A stretch of 64,000 bases of DNA from Stramonita haemastoma (GCA_030674155.1 CM060323.1:42316455-42380454); one strand, 5' to 3'. Shown: positions 11,783 to 24,619, counted from the first letter of the stretch. The notes: generated by a model not told the origin, from the letters alone. Numbers and translations are program-made.

Positions 11783-11783
11783 G
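11446..11783. repeat. Two (GA)n tracts flanking SINE A copy 7
   Basis: GA tracts at 11446-11518 and 11724-11783 enclose the eroded SINE. Confidence 0.9.
11540..11722 (-). mobile_element. SINE family A, copy 7 (many small deletions)
   Basis: The family order is kept (GAGCATAATGAATAAC, GCCTACTCTTACGAAAG, ACGGCCTCGTTTA) but single bases are missing throughout, for example in GTATGCTGTTTTGTATG. The loss pattern looks more like sequencing dropout than normal mutation. Confidence 0.75.
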
Positions 11784-11831
11784 TGAAATGTTGTAGTGTA
11801 GTGATGTGATTGCTTGTTGATATATCTTTCC

Positions 11832-11920
11832 TTGACTAGAGGTCTAGGTTCAGGATGGTGAGATTTTGCGTATGGACCTTTTCTGTCCACCATGAAGGTA
11901 GCGGCATTCCGACTTGGGCA
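11832..11920 (+). repeat. Dispersed module E, copy 1
   Basis: It contains CTAGAGGTCTAGGTTCAGGA, GGTGAGATTTTGCGTATGGA, CCTTTTCTGTCCACCATGAA and GGTAGCGGCATTCCGACTT. It shares order and spacing with the copies at 24.1 and 36.1 kb. Confidence 0.7.
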
Positions 11921-11929
11921 CTACCCGCC

Positions 11930-11949
11930 CCCCCCCCCCCCCCCCCCCC
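11930..11949. repeat. Poly-C
   Basis: A C run of about 20 just after module E copy 1. Confidence 0.95.
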
Positions 11950-12029
11950 TCTCTTCGACTAGTTTGCTTTACGAGACTCATGCTATATAATTCCATATAT
12001 TATCATTATTATTAATGGCTGATTGATAC

Positions 12030-12065
12030 AGTCCCTAAATTGGAAAAACCCCGCTGGAACTCTAG
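12030..12065 (+). repeat. AGTCCC...GGGACT module, reverse orientation copy
   Basis: ACAGTCCCTAAATTGGAAAA followed by CCCCGCTGGAACTC is the reverse complement of the block at 12862-12900. A fourth copy lies at 37637-37677 (ACAGTCCCTAAATCCGATGA). Confidence 0.65.
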
Positions 12066-12446
12066 TAGTTTATAAATCAGCAAAACAACAAACAAGAAAT
12101 CTGCTCGGGTAACCAGAAATTGCTAAAAGAAATTATTTAAAGTAACATTCATCCCCGAATCGGAATACGCGACCTAAAATGGTAGGGAGGCGGGGAAATA
12201 CGGGTTGCATGATAGAAAAAATCTCACAATTGGTGAACCTTGAAGCTCTAAGCCAAGGAATGAAAACAAAATTAACATTTGAAAGGAAAAATGGGAACAA
12301 AAAAAAAAAAAAAACATTTGAAAGGGAAAAAAAATACGGAAGAAGAAGAGGAAAAAAAAAAAAAAAAAGCGGAAGGAGAGAGAAACCTGTTCTCCCACGC
12401 ACCTCTCCTTTAAAGCTGACAAGGTAAAAAAATAATAATTAAAAAA

Positions 12447-13119
12447 CAAACACCAACCAAACAACAACAAAACTGCTCTTGCACGCTTGACTGAAGATGA
12501 GGTTATTAGTAGTGACGCTCTCTCGCTGCATGTACCCCCCCCCCCCCCCACCACACACACACACACCAACCACCACCAACCTCCACTCCCTCTCAACCCC
12601 CACCACCCCACCCCTCTACCCTCACCCCCACCCCCTAGCTGTCCCAACCACACCACTGCAACATTAACCGCCAAACCACCACCATAACTGCTTGGACAAA
12701 ACCGGAAACAAAAAAAGGTGCAGAACCATTGTTGTCATTGAAGTTATGGTAAGTTCCTAACGGAAAGTTCCGAATTAGGGACGACTATACCTGACAAGCA
12801 TAATATCCATCCTTGTTTTCAATACCTGTGACTATAACCCAAATTGCGGGTTATATTACACAGTCCCAGCAGGGGTGGTATCCGATTTAGGGGCTGTGGT
12901 GGTGTACAAAAAGCATGATTTCTTTCCTTTCACTCACTCATGCCAGGGAGCAAAAGGAAGCTTACATGGGGTAGTAGGGGCCCCATTGCTCTTGGTGGAG
13001 ATATAAAAACCAAAACAACAACAAAAAAGTCCTTGCAATGTTATTGCATGCTTGACTGGAGATGAAGTTATTAGAAGTGACACTCTCCCTGCATGCTCCC
13101 CACCCCCCCCCCCACCCAT

Positions 13120-13164
<45 letters not shown>

Positions 13165-13262
13165 CATACATACACATACACCAGCCTCCACTCCATTTTT
13201 TGTTTGGCTATTAGGGTACTTATAGTCCCAGCGGAGATATCCGATTTTAGGGACTGTGGTAA
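12447..13262. repeat. Diverged duplicated module, two copies
   Basis: GCTTGACTGAAGATGAGGTT (12484) recurs as GCTTGACTGGAGATGAAGTT (13051). Both are followed by GTGACNCTCTC, a poly-C run, an AC-rich stretch and later a GTCCCAGC block ending near ATTTAGGG(A/G)CTGTGGT (12862-12900 and 13225-13260). The order is the same, so this is a repeat unit and not chance similarity. Confidence 0.75.
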
Positions 13263-13401
13263 ACGCAGTCATCCCACTTTGATGCTTCCTCCCCCACCCC
13301 CACCCCACCCCCTCACACAGACACACACACCCACCCACACCTCCCCCCTTACACACACACACACACATACACACACACCCCTCACCTCACCCCTTTACAC
13401 A

Positions 13402-13439
<38 letters not shown>
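13115..13439. repeat. (AC)n tracts
   Basis: AC tracts at 13115-13162 and, with CCCC interruptions, at 13316-13439. They belong to or flank the duplicated module of this region. Confidence 0.9.
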
Positions 13440-13441
<2 letters not shown>

Positions 13442-13854
13442 AACGTTGGACACGTAACCATTCTCTAAACCAATGCGTTGCAATTGGAAATGCTTAATTA
13501 ATTAATAATACGACTGGTAGAAAGCATCGTAGATATAGATCTATCTGTGAGGTATCATAAGCTCTCCTGGGCTAGCCTGCGGTCGACGCAACTTGCATTG
13601 TCACGCAGCCCTGCCACGCCCGCTGCACCGGCCGGCTTGTAGCCTAACCGGTAAACGAGGGAGTGGACTGCAGGTAACGATGTGACGCAATGTAGCTCTT
13701 GTCTGTACACCTTGGGTGTGTGTGTGTGTGTGTGTGTGTGTGTCTCCCCCCTCCCAAGTGTCTCTTCGTATCGCTCCACTAATAAATTATCCTCGCTCCT
13801 CTCAATGCCACTCCCACCCACCTAGTTAGTTAGTACCTCACTCCGCCCCTCACA

Positions 13855-13893
<39 letters not shown>

Positions 13894-14061
13894 CGGCTGC
13901 TGAGCATGTGACAGTACAGTTCTTGTCGGGTTTTAAGATACTTGGGTGGGAAAACCCGGATTTTTCCCTTTTAATTTAAAAGAATCTTTTCTGAAAAAAG
14001 ATTCTGTATTTTGTTCCTGTTCTTTTTTTTCTTTCTGTTGTTCCTTTTGTTATTGCTGGAG

Positions 14062-14064
<3 letters not shown>
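13440..14064. other. Intergenic with short GT and TC tracts
   Basis: GT at 13715-13743 and TC at 13857-13888 lie within a GC-richer stretch (13565-13690) that I do not recognise. Confidence 0.5.

Positions 14065-14112
<48 letters not shown>
14065..14112. repeat. (GT)n
   Basis: An uninterrupted GT tract followed by G-rich sequence. Confidence 0.95.
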
Positions 14113-14115
<3 letters not shown>

Positions 14116-14671
14116 GGGTGGGGGTAATTTTGGTTGTTTTCGGTAAGGGGGGGGTGAGGGAAAAGGTGAGGGGGTGCTTTTTGGAGAGTGATTTTTTCCT
14201 TTGGGTTTTTGCATTTTTATGTCCTACACGCACACACTCGATTTTTAAGGTAATAACAGTGGTATGCTAGAAGTCACTGTAGCATTGAATGCTAGTAGTC
14301 GATGTTGTAGTGCATTGTTTTTTTACTATTTTTTACCCTAATGGTATATAAGGCCTGTGGCCTGAGGAGGGGATTTTCTTTTTCAAAATAACTTTAGGTA
14401 ATCCCACGAGTTTTCTGAAAGCGATCTACCGAGTTTCCAAAAACAGACATCATAATTCACTTAGAGGTTTTAAGAAAGTTCTTTTCTACCCCCCCCCCTC
14501 CTCCCCCCCCCCCCCAACACGCACAAGCTCTCATCCCCCCCCCTTCCCCTCTTCACCCCCTGTCCCCCTTTCGCTTAAATAAACATAAGTAATAAATTCT
14601 GTTTTAAAATTAACGAGCAGTTTACAACATGAGGGTGACAATGATATATCATAGAATGTCTACTGTCACCC
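14113..14671. other. Intergenic, G-rich then C-rich
   Basis: G runs near 14140-14180 and C runs near 14490-14570. No gene is seen. Confidence 0.5.
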
Positions 14672-14708
14672 AAATATATATATATATATATATATATATT
14701 ATTATAAA

Positions 14709-14744
<36 letters not shown>
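14672..14744. repeat. (AT)n
   Basis: Two AT blocks separated by ATTATTATAAAATATAAT. Confidence 0.95.
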
Positions 14745-14745
<1 letters not shown>

Positions 14746-15243
14746 CATGTATCTCCCTTTTAGCCAAATCGGTGACCTGAACAAAATATAATGTAGTAAG
14801 TCCCTGATCGGACATAAATTTGCGAATGTGCTATGCCCTAGATTTAATTTTCTAACGTCAGTCAGTGTTCAGTCTAGTGTTAACTGTGGTTTAAACAGGG
14901 TTTTATTAAAGAGAGCATATTACATATAAAATACGTACGTGATATTATTTAAAGAGAGCCTAATATTCTTACATATAAAATACATGAACAGCAACCGTCA
15001 ACAGCACTGCAGCAACCAGCTTAAAGCTGATAAAAATTGTACCGAAAAGACATCATGAGTATGAGAGGACTGGTGGACAGTGTAATCTATCAAAATATCT
15101 ATCTATCTATTAAATTTCAGTATTTCTTTGCTTATTCGTTATGTACGTATGTTTGTATACATTTGTTAGTCATTTATTTATTTGTCTATCCATTCATTTC
15201 TTTATTTTACTGTATTTTGCCTTTAAAAAAATCAAGTTTAATA

Positions 15244-15245
<2 letters not shown>
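14745..15245. other. Intergenic, nothing recognised
   Basis: AT-rich. TTACATATAAAATAC occurs twice (14920 and 14970), a short local repeat. Confidence 0.5.

Positions 15246-15311
<66 letters not shown>
15246..15311. repeat. (TC)n
   Basis: An uninterrupted TC tract of about 33 units. Confidence 0.95.
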
Positions 15312-15314
<3 letters not shown>

Positions 15315-15577
15315 TCCCCTGCTCTTCTAATCTACATGTATGGTAAAGTAAATAAATCTTGGACACACGGGCAGACACAGCACTGCTACAGGAAAATTTA
15401 GGGCTGAAGTTTTGTCATCAGTTTCAACGGTACTTTCGCCCTAGATCTAGATATATATATATCAGCGAGGACACTTTTTCCTCGGCAAAGGTTTGCAATG
15501 TTTGTTCTAGGGTACGGGACAGTTTCACAATTACACTGGGTGTTGGCCAAGGGAAAACTGAAAAGTCTGGACAACTT

Positions 15578-15686
<109 letters not shown>

Positions 15687-16078
15687 CTTCAATTTACGTC
15701 TGTTCACTCTTAGTGATATTAGACGGGAACCCCCCCAAAAAAAACCCTCAAAAACATGTGTCACCCTCCACCCTAAAAAACAACAACAAATACAAACAAA
15801 CAAAAACCCAGCCCATAAGGAAACTTGGTTATGCAATAGAAATAACAGATATATAAGAACTCATTAACGTTAATGTAACTATAACAAATGTCCTATTGGA
15901 CTGTGATAGAGACCCTTTACAATTTCAAATGCCAAGTTTAAATTACTGAATATGCTGGTGAGAGAGTTTTCAGAAAAATTGGGCATGAAGCTTTACACTC
16001 TTGCAGTCAAAAAGTGACACTTTACTGATATTCTCAACCACACAGACATTACCATTTTTGCTGAAACTTGGTCATCAA
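15687..16078. other. Intergenic, nothing recognised
   Basis: AT-rich unique sequence. Confidence 0.5.
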
Positions 16079-16094
16079 TGTGTGTGGTGTGTGT

Positions 16095-16145
<51 letters not shown>

Positions 16146-16240
16146 GTGTGTAGTAGTGTAGTTTATGTAGAGTAGAAGTTAGTAGTAACGAGTAGTCAGA
16201 TAGCTAGTAGAGCTAGTAGTATAAGTAGTATAGTGAGAGT
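16079..16240. repeat. (GT)n decaying into GTA units
   Basis: GT tract to 16143, then a run of AGTAG/TAGT words to about 16240. Confidence 0.85.
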
Positions 16241-16679
16241 AGAGAGAGACACAGGCAGCAGCAGCATCTTCAGTTAATAATGTCTATTCACATTTAGAAG
16301 AGAAGATCCAGTGTAGGGCCAATTTTATATATTTTCCCAACTTCTCTGCATATGCTGGACACTTTAAGTGCGGCAATGTTTGGTTAATATCTGCTAAGAC
16401 TGACCCACTTGGCTGGAATCAAACTCTATGACCTCCTTGGCATCCTTTCAATAGGTCCCCAAACATTGTACACTCAAGGATTTACTAGGTGTTTATTTCT
16501 CTATAATTTTTTTGCGACATACATTCTAAGCATATATATATATTACAAGTGATAAAACAATTTTACATATTGAGATAACTTTAAACAATATAAAATCTGA
16601 GTAATATATAAAACATGATTCTACATCTCCAATAATCATACATGACAAGTAACACAGGGTGGAGGGGCTATAACATAGC
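16241..16679. other. Intergenic, nothing recognised
   Basis: AT-rich sequence without a recognised element. Confidence 0.5.
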
Positions 16680-16765
16680 ACACCCACACACAACACACAA
16701 ACCCACACACCACACAACACACACACAACACACAACACACACACACACACACCCCACACACACCA
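16680..16765. repeat. Degenerate (AC)n
   Basis: AC units with ACACAACAC and CACCACAC breaks. Confidence 0.9.
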
Positions 16766-16938
16766 CAGCAGACGTAACTATAATCTGCATAATCAGGTGA
16801 CCGGAGTGTCTGTTGGTGGCCCCATAGACTGACCTTCATAAGGCAGGTACTGCTGGTACTTAAGATATTCTATGCAAACTCAGGTACTGGAGGAGCGCTG
16901 TTTCGAAATTAAGCATTATGCAAAACAGCTTAGTGTTA

Positions 16939-16952
16939 TATATATATACATT

Positions 16953-17042
<90 letters not shown>

Positions 17043-17119
17043 AATCATCATATACATATATAATTATGTTTGTGCATATACATATACATATATATAGGTC
17101 TATATATTACATATATCTG

Positions 17120-17177
<58 letters not shown>

Positions 17178-17238
17178 TGTGTGTGTGTGTGTGTGTGGTG
17201 TGTGTGTGTGTGTGTGTGTTGTGTGTGTGTGTGTGTGT
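16939..17238. repeat. (AT)n arrays then (GT)n
   Basis: AT at 16939-17040 and 17123-17174, then GT at 17175-17238 with two short breaks. Confidence 0.95.
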
Positions 17239-17329
17239 AAAACACAAAGCAGTGGGTAACTCTAGTGTTGTTTTGTTTGGTTGGTTATTTTTATTAGTTT
17301 ATTTGTGTGGGGGTGGGGGTGTTTCACGC

Positions 17330-17550
17330 ACGCGCATGCACACACGCATGCACAACACATACACACACAAAACACACATCCCCCATACACACCACTACCC
17401 CATCCCCAAACACACACAACAATCACACACAAATCACACACACACGCGCCAACACACACTCTCTGTCTCGTCTCTGTCTCTCCTCTCTCTCTCTCTCCTT
17501 CTCTCTCTCACTCTCATCATCTCTCCTCCATCTCTCCTCTCTCTCTCACA

Positions 17551-17614
<64 letters not shown>

Positions 17615-17628
17615 ACACACACACACAC

Positions 17629-17665
<37 letters not shown>

Positions 17666-17760
17666 ACATACCCCCCTCCCCACCCCCACCCCAAAAAAAC
17701 ACACGCATACCCCCCCCCCCCCCCCCCACCTCCACCAACACACACACATACACCTCTCAA
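17330..17760. repeat. AC/TC/C-rich repeat cluster
   Basis: Degenerate AC, a TC tract (17460-17547), a long AC tract (17547-17670) and C runs (17710-17727). Pyrimidine-rich on the plus strand throughout. Confidence 0.9.
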
Positions 17761-17955
17761 GCATCATTGTAAAAAAAGAAGAAGAAAAAAGTGACTTCAT
17801 ATCTGCACTTATACCTGCACTGTGCAACATACATACACACACTGCATGCAAAGCACACACGTTTCCACTGTATGAGAATATAAGCAGCCTTCTGCAACAT
17901 TGACCCCTCAAAACCCCCACCCCCCACCCACCCACCCCATTTCCTTTCACCACCG

Positions 17956-18020
<65 letters not shown>

Positions 18021-18618
18021 CCCACAGAAAAAATCAAATTTAAGAGAGTTCAACCTCTTGGAAGTACTATAGTAACTGTACTCTGGTACTTATGCATCCC
18101 AGTACCGTAATTATGTGTTGACAAATGATCCCTTAATCCTGTGTTTCCTTTTCTGGTACCCCTTTCTTCTTTCTAATTTTTTTTTCTCTTTGTTTCTCTG
18201 TTTTTTTTTTCTTTCCTGTTTTTTTCTTTCTTGTTGCAAGGTGTGGCAGCTTAAGTTCTTTGCCACCACCAAAACCAGACTCACTCCCATGACGACATTT
18301 AGGGGGGTGTATGTCCGATCCTCCAAAGTCGGGTAGCTATGACGTCAACAGAAATCAACTTTATCCTTTTTTTCGTGTATTTTTTCCCTTTTAGCGTAAA
18401 AAAACTTACATGAACTTTATGTTTGTATACAGAAAGTGCTAAGCCTTTTTTCTTTAATATTGAGGGTATGGGCTATGATGTAAGAACTACTCGACTTCAG
18501 GGGGGGATTGAACATACGCCTGTCAAGATAGAAAAAAGAAAAGAAAAGGAAAAAGAAACCCTAAGACTTTGGCAAGGAATTTCGGCCACAGCCTTCACGA
18601 GACCTAGACTCTTAGGAC

Positions 18619-18620
<2 letters not shown>
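17761..18620. other. Intergenic with one (AC)n
   Basis: An AC tract at 17957-18019 lies in otherwise unique sequence. CCAAAGTCGGGTAGCTATGA (18317) resembles the end of module E on the other strand. Confidence 0.5.

Positions 18621-18706
<86 letters not shown>
18621..18706. repeat. (TC)n
   Basis: An uninterrupted TC tract of about 43 units. Confidence 0.95.
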
Positions 18707-18709
<3 letters not shown>

Positions 18710-18858
18710 CCCCCTACTTTCCTCACCCACCCACCATCACCCCACTAGATCTAGCAGCTCGGCTCTGCTGTTTGCTGTGGTGTTGGCAAACTCCTTGGGT
18801 CGTATGTTGTACACAGGTTCTATGTACTGTCGTCACCATAGGAGTGGCTGCGGCTTTG

Positions 18859-18860
<2 letters not shown>

Positions 18861-18894
<34 letters not shown>

Positions 18895-19178
18895 ACACAC
18901 CACGCACGCACGCACGCATGCACACACACACGCATACACACACGCACGCACAGCACGTATGCACACACACACGCAAGCACATATATTATGTATACGTATA
19001 CACTTATGTACATATACACACGTGCAAGCACACATTATGTATACACATACACTTACGTACATACATAATACACACACGCCCGCACCACATATGCATGCAC
19101 GCACTTACGTGTGCAAGCACACACATACATACGCATGGACACATGCATGCACACGTACATACACACACATGCAGGTGT

Positions 19179-19256
<78 letters not shown>
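18861..19256. repeat. (AC)n cluster with GCAC and ATAC variants
   Basis: Nearly 400 bases of CA-based repeat with blocks of GCAC and of TATACGTATACACTTA-type sequence, ending in clean AC. Confidence 0.92.
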
Positions 19257-19257
<1 letters not shown>

Positions 19258-19682
19258 TACTGTCGACATTCGAAAGAAGTAAGGAAAAAAAAATCCCCCC
19301 TCCCCCCCCCCAAATCCCCCACCCCCACCCCTCCCCTCCCTTCCTGCCGCTTTTTTTTTCTCTCTAAGCAGGATCACGTTTCATGAATGAGTTGTTCCAT
19401 TTTCAATAAGCACCCATGTATACTAGGCCCTATGGCCTGTAAACTGTAACACTCCTGGGGAGATTCTCAAAGCCTGGTGTGTGTAGTTAGTAGATTCGCT
19501 TGGTATTCGCTATTGCTCTTGCTGGACGATGAATGTGTGATATCTATCTATGTTTAACTAGGTCGTTTTTTTGTGTGTTTTTTTATCGTTATACCTATAG
19601 AATGGGTGTAATTAAAGTGTTGTCAGTGTTTTAGGTTTAATGTACAGTGCAAATTGAAATAAAGGGGTTTTTCTTCTTCACT
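19257..19682. other. Intergenic, nothing recognised
   Basis: C-rich to 19340, then unique AT-rich sequence. Confidence 0.5.
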
Positions 19683-19787
19683 CTGTTGTTGTTGTTGTTG
19701 TTATTATTGTTGTTTTGTTGTTGTTATTATTTTATTATTATTATTATTATTATCATTGTTGTTGTTTTTGCTGCTGCTGTTGTTATC

Positions 19788-19843
<56 letters not shown>

Positions 19844-19885
19844 CAGTAGTATCATTATTATCATTATTATCATCATCATCGTGGT
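19683..19885. repeat. (TTG)n, (ATT)n and (AGT)n trinucleotide cluster
   Basis: Three trinucleotide types follow one another: TTG/TTA, then ATT, then about twenty AGT units, ending in ATC. Confidence 0.95.
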
Positions 19886-19982
19886 CTCATCATGATGGAA
19901 CAAAAGTAGGGTTAGTGTATAATGATAGAATGGGCCAGGCTGGGCGAAGTTTCCAAAGATAGACAAACTGGGTTGATTGATT

Positions 19983-20395
19983 CGTTGGGAGTCTGGTGGT
20001 AAAGCACCCGTCTAGAAAGCCACAAGTTGCATGTTCGATCCCTGTTTGAATCGGAACTACTCCCCCCCCCCCCCCCCCCTTAACCTGGTAGACCTTGAGT
20101 TGTGGTGTGGATGCTAGTTTTTCAGATGAAATGACAAGCGAAGGTCCCGTGTACAGAATACATTTAGTGCAAAGAAGATAAGCCACGGCAAGCAGAGAGT
20201 GGTCCTTGGTAACATTCTGTAAGAAAAGTCCCTTTCATGGGGAAACATAAGACATACGGGCAAGATTTGTGGGGTTTTTTGTTGTTTTTTTTTAAATCAG
20301 TGGGTAGTGCCACTACGGTGTTGATGGGCTCTCCCTGGTGAGACCAGCTCAAAATTCAGGCAGGGGAATCTGGCGTGACTGAAAGTGGCAAACAG
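19983..20395 (+). mobile_element. SINE-like family C, copy 2 (diverged)
   Basis: The head is GGGAGTCTGGTGGTAAAGC with B-box-like GTTCGATCCC. Then come the GATGCTAGTTTTTCAGATGA segment, GGTAACATTCTGTAAG and CTCTCCCTGGTGAGACCAGC. It ends in a pentanucleotide repeat. Confidence 0.8.
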
Positions 20396-20398
20396 TAC

Positions 20399-20578
20399 GA
20401 CGCAACGCAATACAATAGAATACAATAACAATAGAACACAATACAATAAAGCACAAGACAATACAGTACAACACAGCACAACACAATACAATACAAACAC
20501 AACAACAGCAATGCAAAACAATACAATAAAATACAGCACAACACACTACAAACAATACAATACAGTACAATAAAACAC
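20399..20578. repeat. Degenerate ACAAT pentanucleotide repeat
   Basis: Units such as ACAAT, AGAAT and ACAAC. It starts at the tail of a family C SINE, and a shorter like repeat follows SINE A copy 10 (30570-30632). Confidence 0.85.
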
Positions 20579-21073
20579 TTCTTTTAACATTTTGCTCTTC
20601 TGTCTTAAAATGTCTGGATGACTGTGCGCAACAACCACAGGTTGCAGAGAATCCATATCATTATCAGAATTATGTATCTCAAAAGTTGTGAGGTTTGAAG
20701 CGGGGGTTGACCGCTTTCTACCAAACTGTTAGAATCTGCCGCGCACAACTTAAGACGAAATGTGTTTGCAAAGCCTAGGCTGCTACTAGGAGAGCGAGAA
20801 ACTCTGTATAGTATTAGCTGGGCTAGACCTACTACAGGGTTAGTTTAGAGGACCGCCTAGTGGATCAGGTTGTTGGGTGGAAATAGACCCTAGGTGTTCC
20901 AAGACCATGACGACTGGGGCAAAAAGAGGAATTCTGGTGCAGGCGATATGTCAACGATATGCAAGAGGTGTAAACAGAACAGAAAAGAACAAACAAAAAA
21001 CCAAACAAATAAATACTAAGAGATTTGGCAGCTAAACAAGTGTCAAACAAATAATGATAATGATGCTGATGAC
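20579..21073. other. Intergenic, nothing recognised
   Basis: Unique sequence of average composition. No supported gene. Confidence 0.5.
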
Positions 21074-21074
21074 A

Positions 21075-21145
<71 letters not shown>

Positions 21146-21159
21146 TCATAATAATCATA
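21074..21159. repeat. (TAC)n
   Basis: About 23 TAC units, then TCATAA units leading to a retroelement junction. Confidence 0.95.
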
Positions 21160-21225
21160 ATAATCATAATAATATTAAGACATGGGATTTATATAGCGCT
21201 GAATCTTGTAGAGCACACAAATCAA
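21160..21225 (-). repeat. Retroelement 3' end with (TAA)n, copy 1
   Basis: (TAA/TCA)n is followed by ACATGGGATTTATATAGCGC and TGAATCTTGTAGAGCAC. The same junction occurs at 21826. On the minus strand it reads as an element ending ...GCGCTATATAAATCCCATGT plus an ATT-type tail. Confidence 0.6.
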
Positions 21226-21270
21226 AGATAGATAACTTGTAAGAGATTTGGTAGAGCTCTAAGCAGGTTG

Positions 21271-21480
21271 GTTGATGTAGGTAGGTAGGTAGGTAGGTAG
21301 GTTAAAGAGACAAAACGCTCAGAATTTGGAAAGACAGACACGGCAGACATATGTAGACAGACAAGTAGGTATTCGGATGGACAGGTGGTAGACAGACATA
21401 AGATGAACAGATACACAGGCAGACAGATAACTGCAGAAACTGACAGACATGCAGGTAGGTAGATAGATAGATAGATAGAT
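21271..21480. repeat. (GTAG)n, GACA and (GATA)n
   Basis: Short tetranucleotide tracts: GTAG (21276-21300), scattered GACAGACA and GATA (21452-21480). Confidence 0.85.
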
Positions 21481-21498
21481 CGTGCCTTCAGCGCCTGA

Positions 21499-21642
21499 GC
21501 TTTATCACAGTTCTTGATTAAACCATTGATGCTGGGGGCAACAGCAAAGTGAGAGGCTGTATAATCAGTGGCTTTATCACAGTTCTTGATTAAACCATTG
21601 ATGCTGGGGGCAACAGCAAAGTGAGAGGCTGTATGATCAGTG
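21499..21642. repeat. 72-bp perfect-length tandem duplication
   Basis: Two adjacent 72-base copies start with GCTTTATCACAGTTCTTGAT and differ at a single base (GTATAATC against GTATGATC). The near-identity indicates a recent duplication or an assembly duplication. Confidence 0.95.
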
Positions 21643-21779
21643 GCTTTCTTTCCCACTCATGGAATTCCACTTTACAGCTTAGTCTTTAGTGATCGACTAT
21701 GATTCTCTGACTAGGAGGCTCGACTTGAACAGTCCTTATGTGCTGTAGCCCTGAGGGCTAGTTAGCCTTGGAGAACGTG

Positions 21780-21870
21780 ATAATAATAATAATAATAATA
21801 ATATATATAATAATAATAATAATAATACATGAAATTTATATATAGCGCTATATCTTGTAAAAACAAATCA
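21780..21870 (-). repeat. Retroelement 3' end with (TAA)n, copy 2
   Basis: (TAA)n is followed by ACATGAAATTTATATATAGC, GCTATATCTTGT and AAACAAATCAAAG, matching the copy 600 bp upstream in order and orientation. Confidence 0.6.
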
Positions 21871-21939
21871 AAGGCTTGCATTCGACCTATACATCACACA
21901 AGCAATCAATACCAATTCATACTTTTAGCAAATTCGAAT

Positions 21940-22408
<469 letters not shown>

Positions 22409-22501
<93 letters not shown>
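22409..22501. repeat. (GT)n
   Basis: A GT tract with a single TATG break. Confidence 0.95.
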
Positions 22502-22503
<2 letters not shown>

Positions 22504-22776
22504 GTTTTTTTATGTGTCTGTGTTCCAAAACAAAGAGACACTCAAAAGTGACAGTCCTAACAGCGATAGTCCATATTTCTATCATCAAAAGTGAATTTAC
22601 ATCCCAGTCGTTCTTCTTCTTCAGCATAATTCATATCCTCCCCCCCCTTTCCTCCATTGCCATGTGGTGGACAGTTTGTGCCAAAGCCTTGGTCTCTCAC
22701 GACAGTGAATTGGTTTTTAAAATCTATTTTGCAGTGCTTTTTCTCATAATTATCCTCATTATTCATCTAATCTCAT

Positions 22777-23050
<274 letters not shown>

Positions 23051-23747
23051 GTTCCTCTTTGTTGTCTTTTCTATCTGTCTGTCTGTCTTGTCTGTCTGTT
23101 CTCTCTGTTCTCCTGTTCTGTCTCCTCATTTGCTTGATGGTGGGGAAGGGGTGTTGCTTCTTTTTGTTTGTTTTGTTGTATTTGTAATGATTCGTTGTTA
23201 AAAGTACATTGTTTTTTTGTTTGGTTGTTGTTGTTGTTTTGTTTTGTGTTGTTTTTGGTTGGGCTGGTGTTTCTATTACGGTGTTGTTTGTCTTTTTCTC
23301 TGTTTCTCTCCAGCGGGCAAAATAAGTATAATACTGAGAAATTGGCCCGTCTGGACGTGGGGAATGTAAGTAAACACAATATGGAAAAAGGGGGGAGAGG
23401 AAAAGAAGATGCATAGGAGCATAACTGTGAAATGAGTGAGTCAGCTTATCTCTTTTTTTATTGCCAATAGAAAGAGCAGTGAAGATCTCTGTGAATGGAA
23501 TAGAGCGAAGAGGGGCCAACACCATGAAAAGATATCAAGAGTTTCATTCTTTTTCATTTGTTAGTTGTTGTTTCGTTCTTGCTGTGTTGCTTGCTGTTGC
23601 TCTTGCTGTTGTTGTTGCTCTTGCTGTTGTTGTTGTTGTTGTTGTGCTGACTCTTGCTGCTGTAGTTGCTGTTTGTTGTTGAGTTGAAAATACAACGATC
23701 TGCAAATCAGGCTGTTAAGTGTCGATGTCCTTCCAAATAGAATTAAA
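23051..23747. other. Intergenic with CTGT and TTG-rich stretches
   Basis: CTGT words (23072-23120), TTG-rich parts (23220-23250) and a GTTGTTGCT-type stretch (23580-23680). No gene is supported. Confidence 0.5.
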
Positions 23748-23778
23748 GGAGAGAGAGAGAGAGAGAGAGAGAGAAAGA

Positions 23779-23827
<49 letters not shown>

Positions 23828-23920
23828 AGAGAGAGAGAGAAAAGAGAAAGAAAGATGAAAGAAAGAAAGAAGAAAAAGAAAGAAGAAAGAAAAGAAAGAA
23901 AGAAAGAAAGAGAAAGAGAG

Positions 23921-23980
<60 letters not shown>

Positions 23981-24020
23981 AGAGAGAAGAAGAGAAAGAA
24001 AGAAAGAAAAATGAGAAGAA
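23748..24020. repeat. (GA)n / (GAAA)n
   Basis: An almost pure purine stretch of GA, GAA and GAAA units, 270 bases. Confidence 0.95.
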
Positions 24021-24107
24021 AGAAAAAGAAATGCATGTCAAAAGGTCACAGTGAATGTCATGTCGTGGAGGAACTGACTGCTTTTTGGTGTGTTTGTTTC
24101 CTGCGTC

Positions 24108-24208
24108 GGCTAAGCTCCGAGTTCACCAAATGGGGAGATTCTTTTTTGCCTATGTACCGTTCTTTCCTACCATGAAGGTAGCCACAGTCCGACTTCAGGG
24201 ATGATGTC
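24108..24208 (+). repeat. Dispersed module E, copy 2
   Basis: It contains TAAGCTCCGAGTTCACCAAA, TTTTGCCTATGTACCGTTCT, CCTACCATGAAGGTAGCCAC and AGTCCGACTTCAGGGATG. It has the same order as the other copies. Confidence 0.75.
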
Positions 24209-24314
24209 TAAACACAACACGAGTGTGTATGCTTTGTTGTTTTGGTTGGTTTGTTTGTTGTTTATTTTTTGTTTGTTTAGTTGTTGTTGTTGTTGTTGTT
24301 GTTGTTTTTGGGGG

Positions 24315-24447
24315 GTTGTCATCTGTTCTTGGTGGCACGCAATGACTTACTTTTTCTAAAGGCACAATGGGTTTTAAAGTGTACGCAAGATGTTCTGCAA
24401 AGCATTCGCATACGGGACCTCGGTTTATAGTCTTCTCCGAAGGATTT
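24315..24447 (-). mobile_element. SINE family A, copy 8 (body fragment)
   Basis: It carries GTCATCTGTTC, GCACGCAATGACTTAC, ACGCAAGATGTTCTGC and CGGTTTATAGTCT. It ends where a (CTGT)n and (TC)n array begins. Confidence 0.75.
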
Positions 24448-24453
24448 CTGTCT

Positions 24454-24521
24454 CTGTCTGTCTCTGTCTGTCTCTGTCTGTCTGTCTCCGTCTCTGTCTC
24501 TATCTCTGTTTCTCTTCTCCC

Positions 24522-24619
<98 letters not shown>

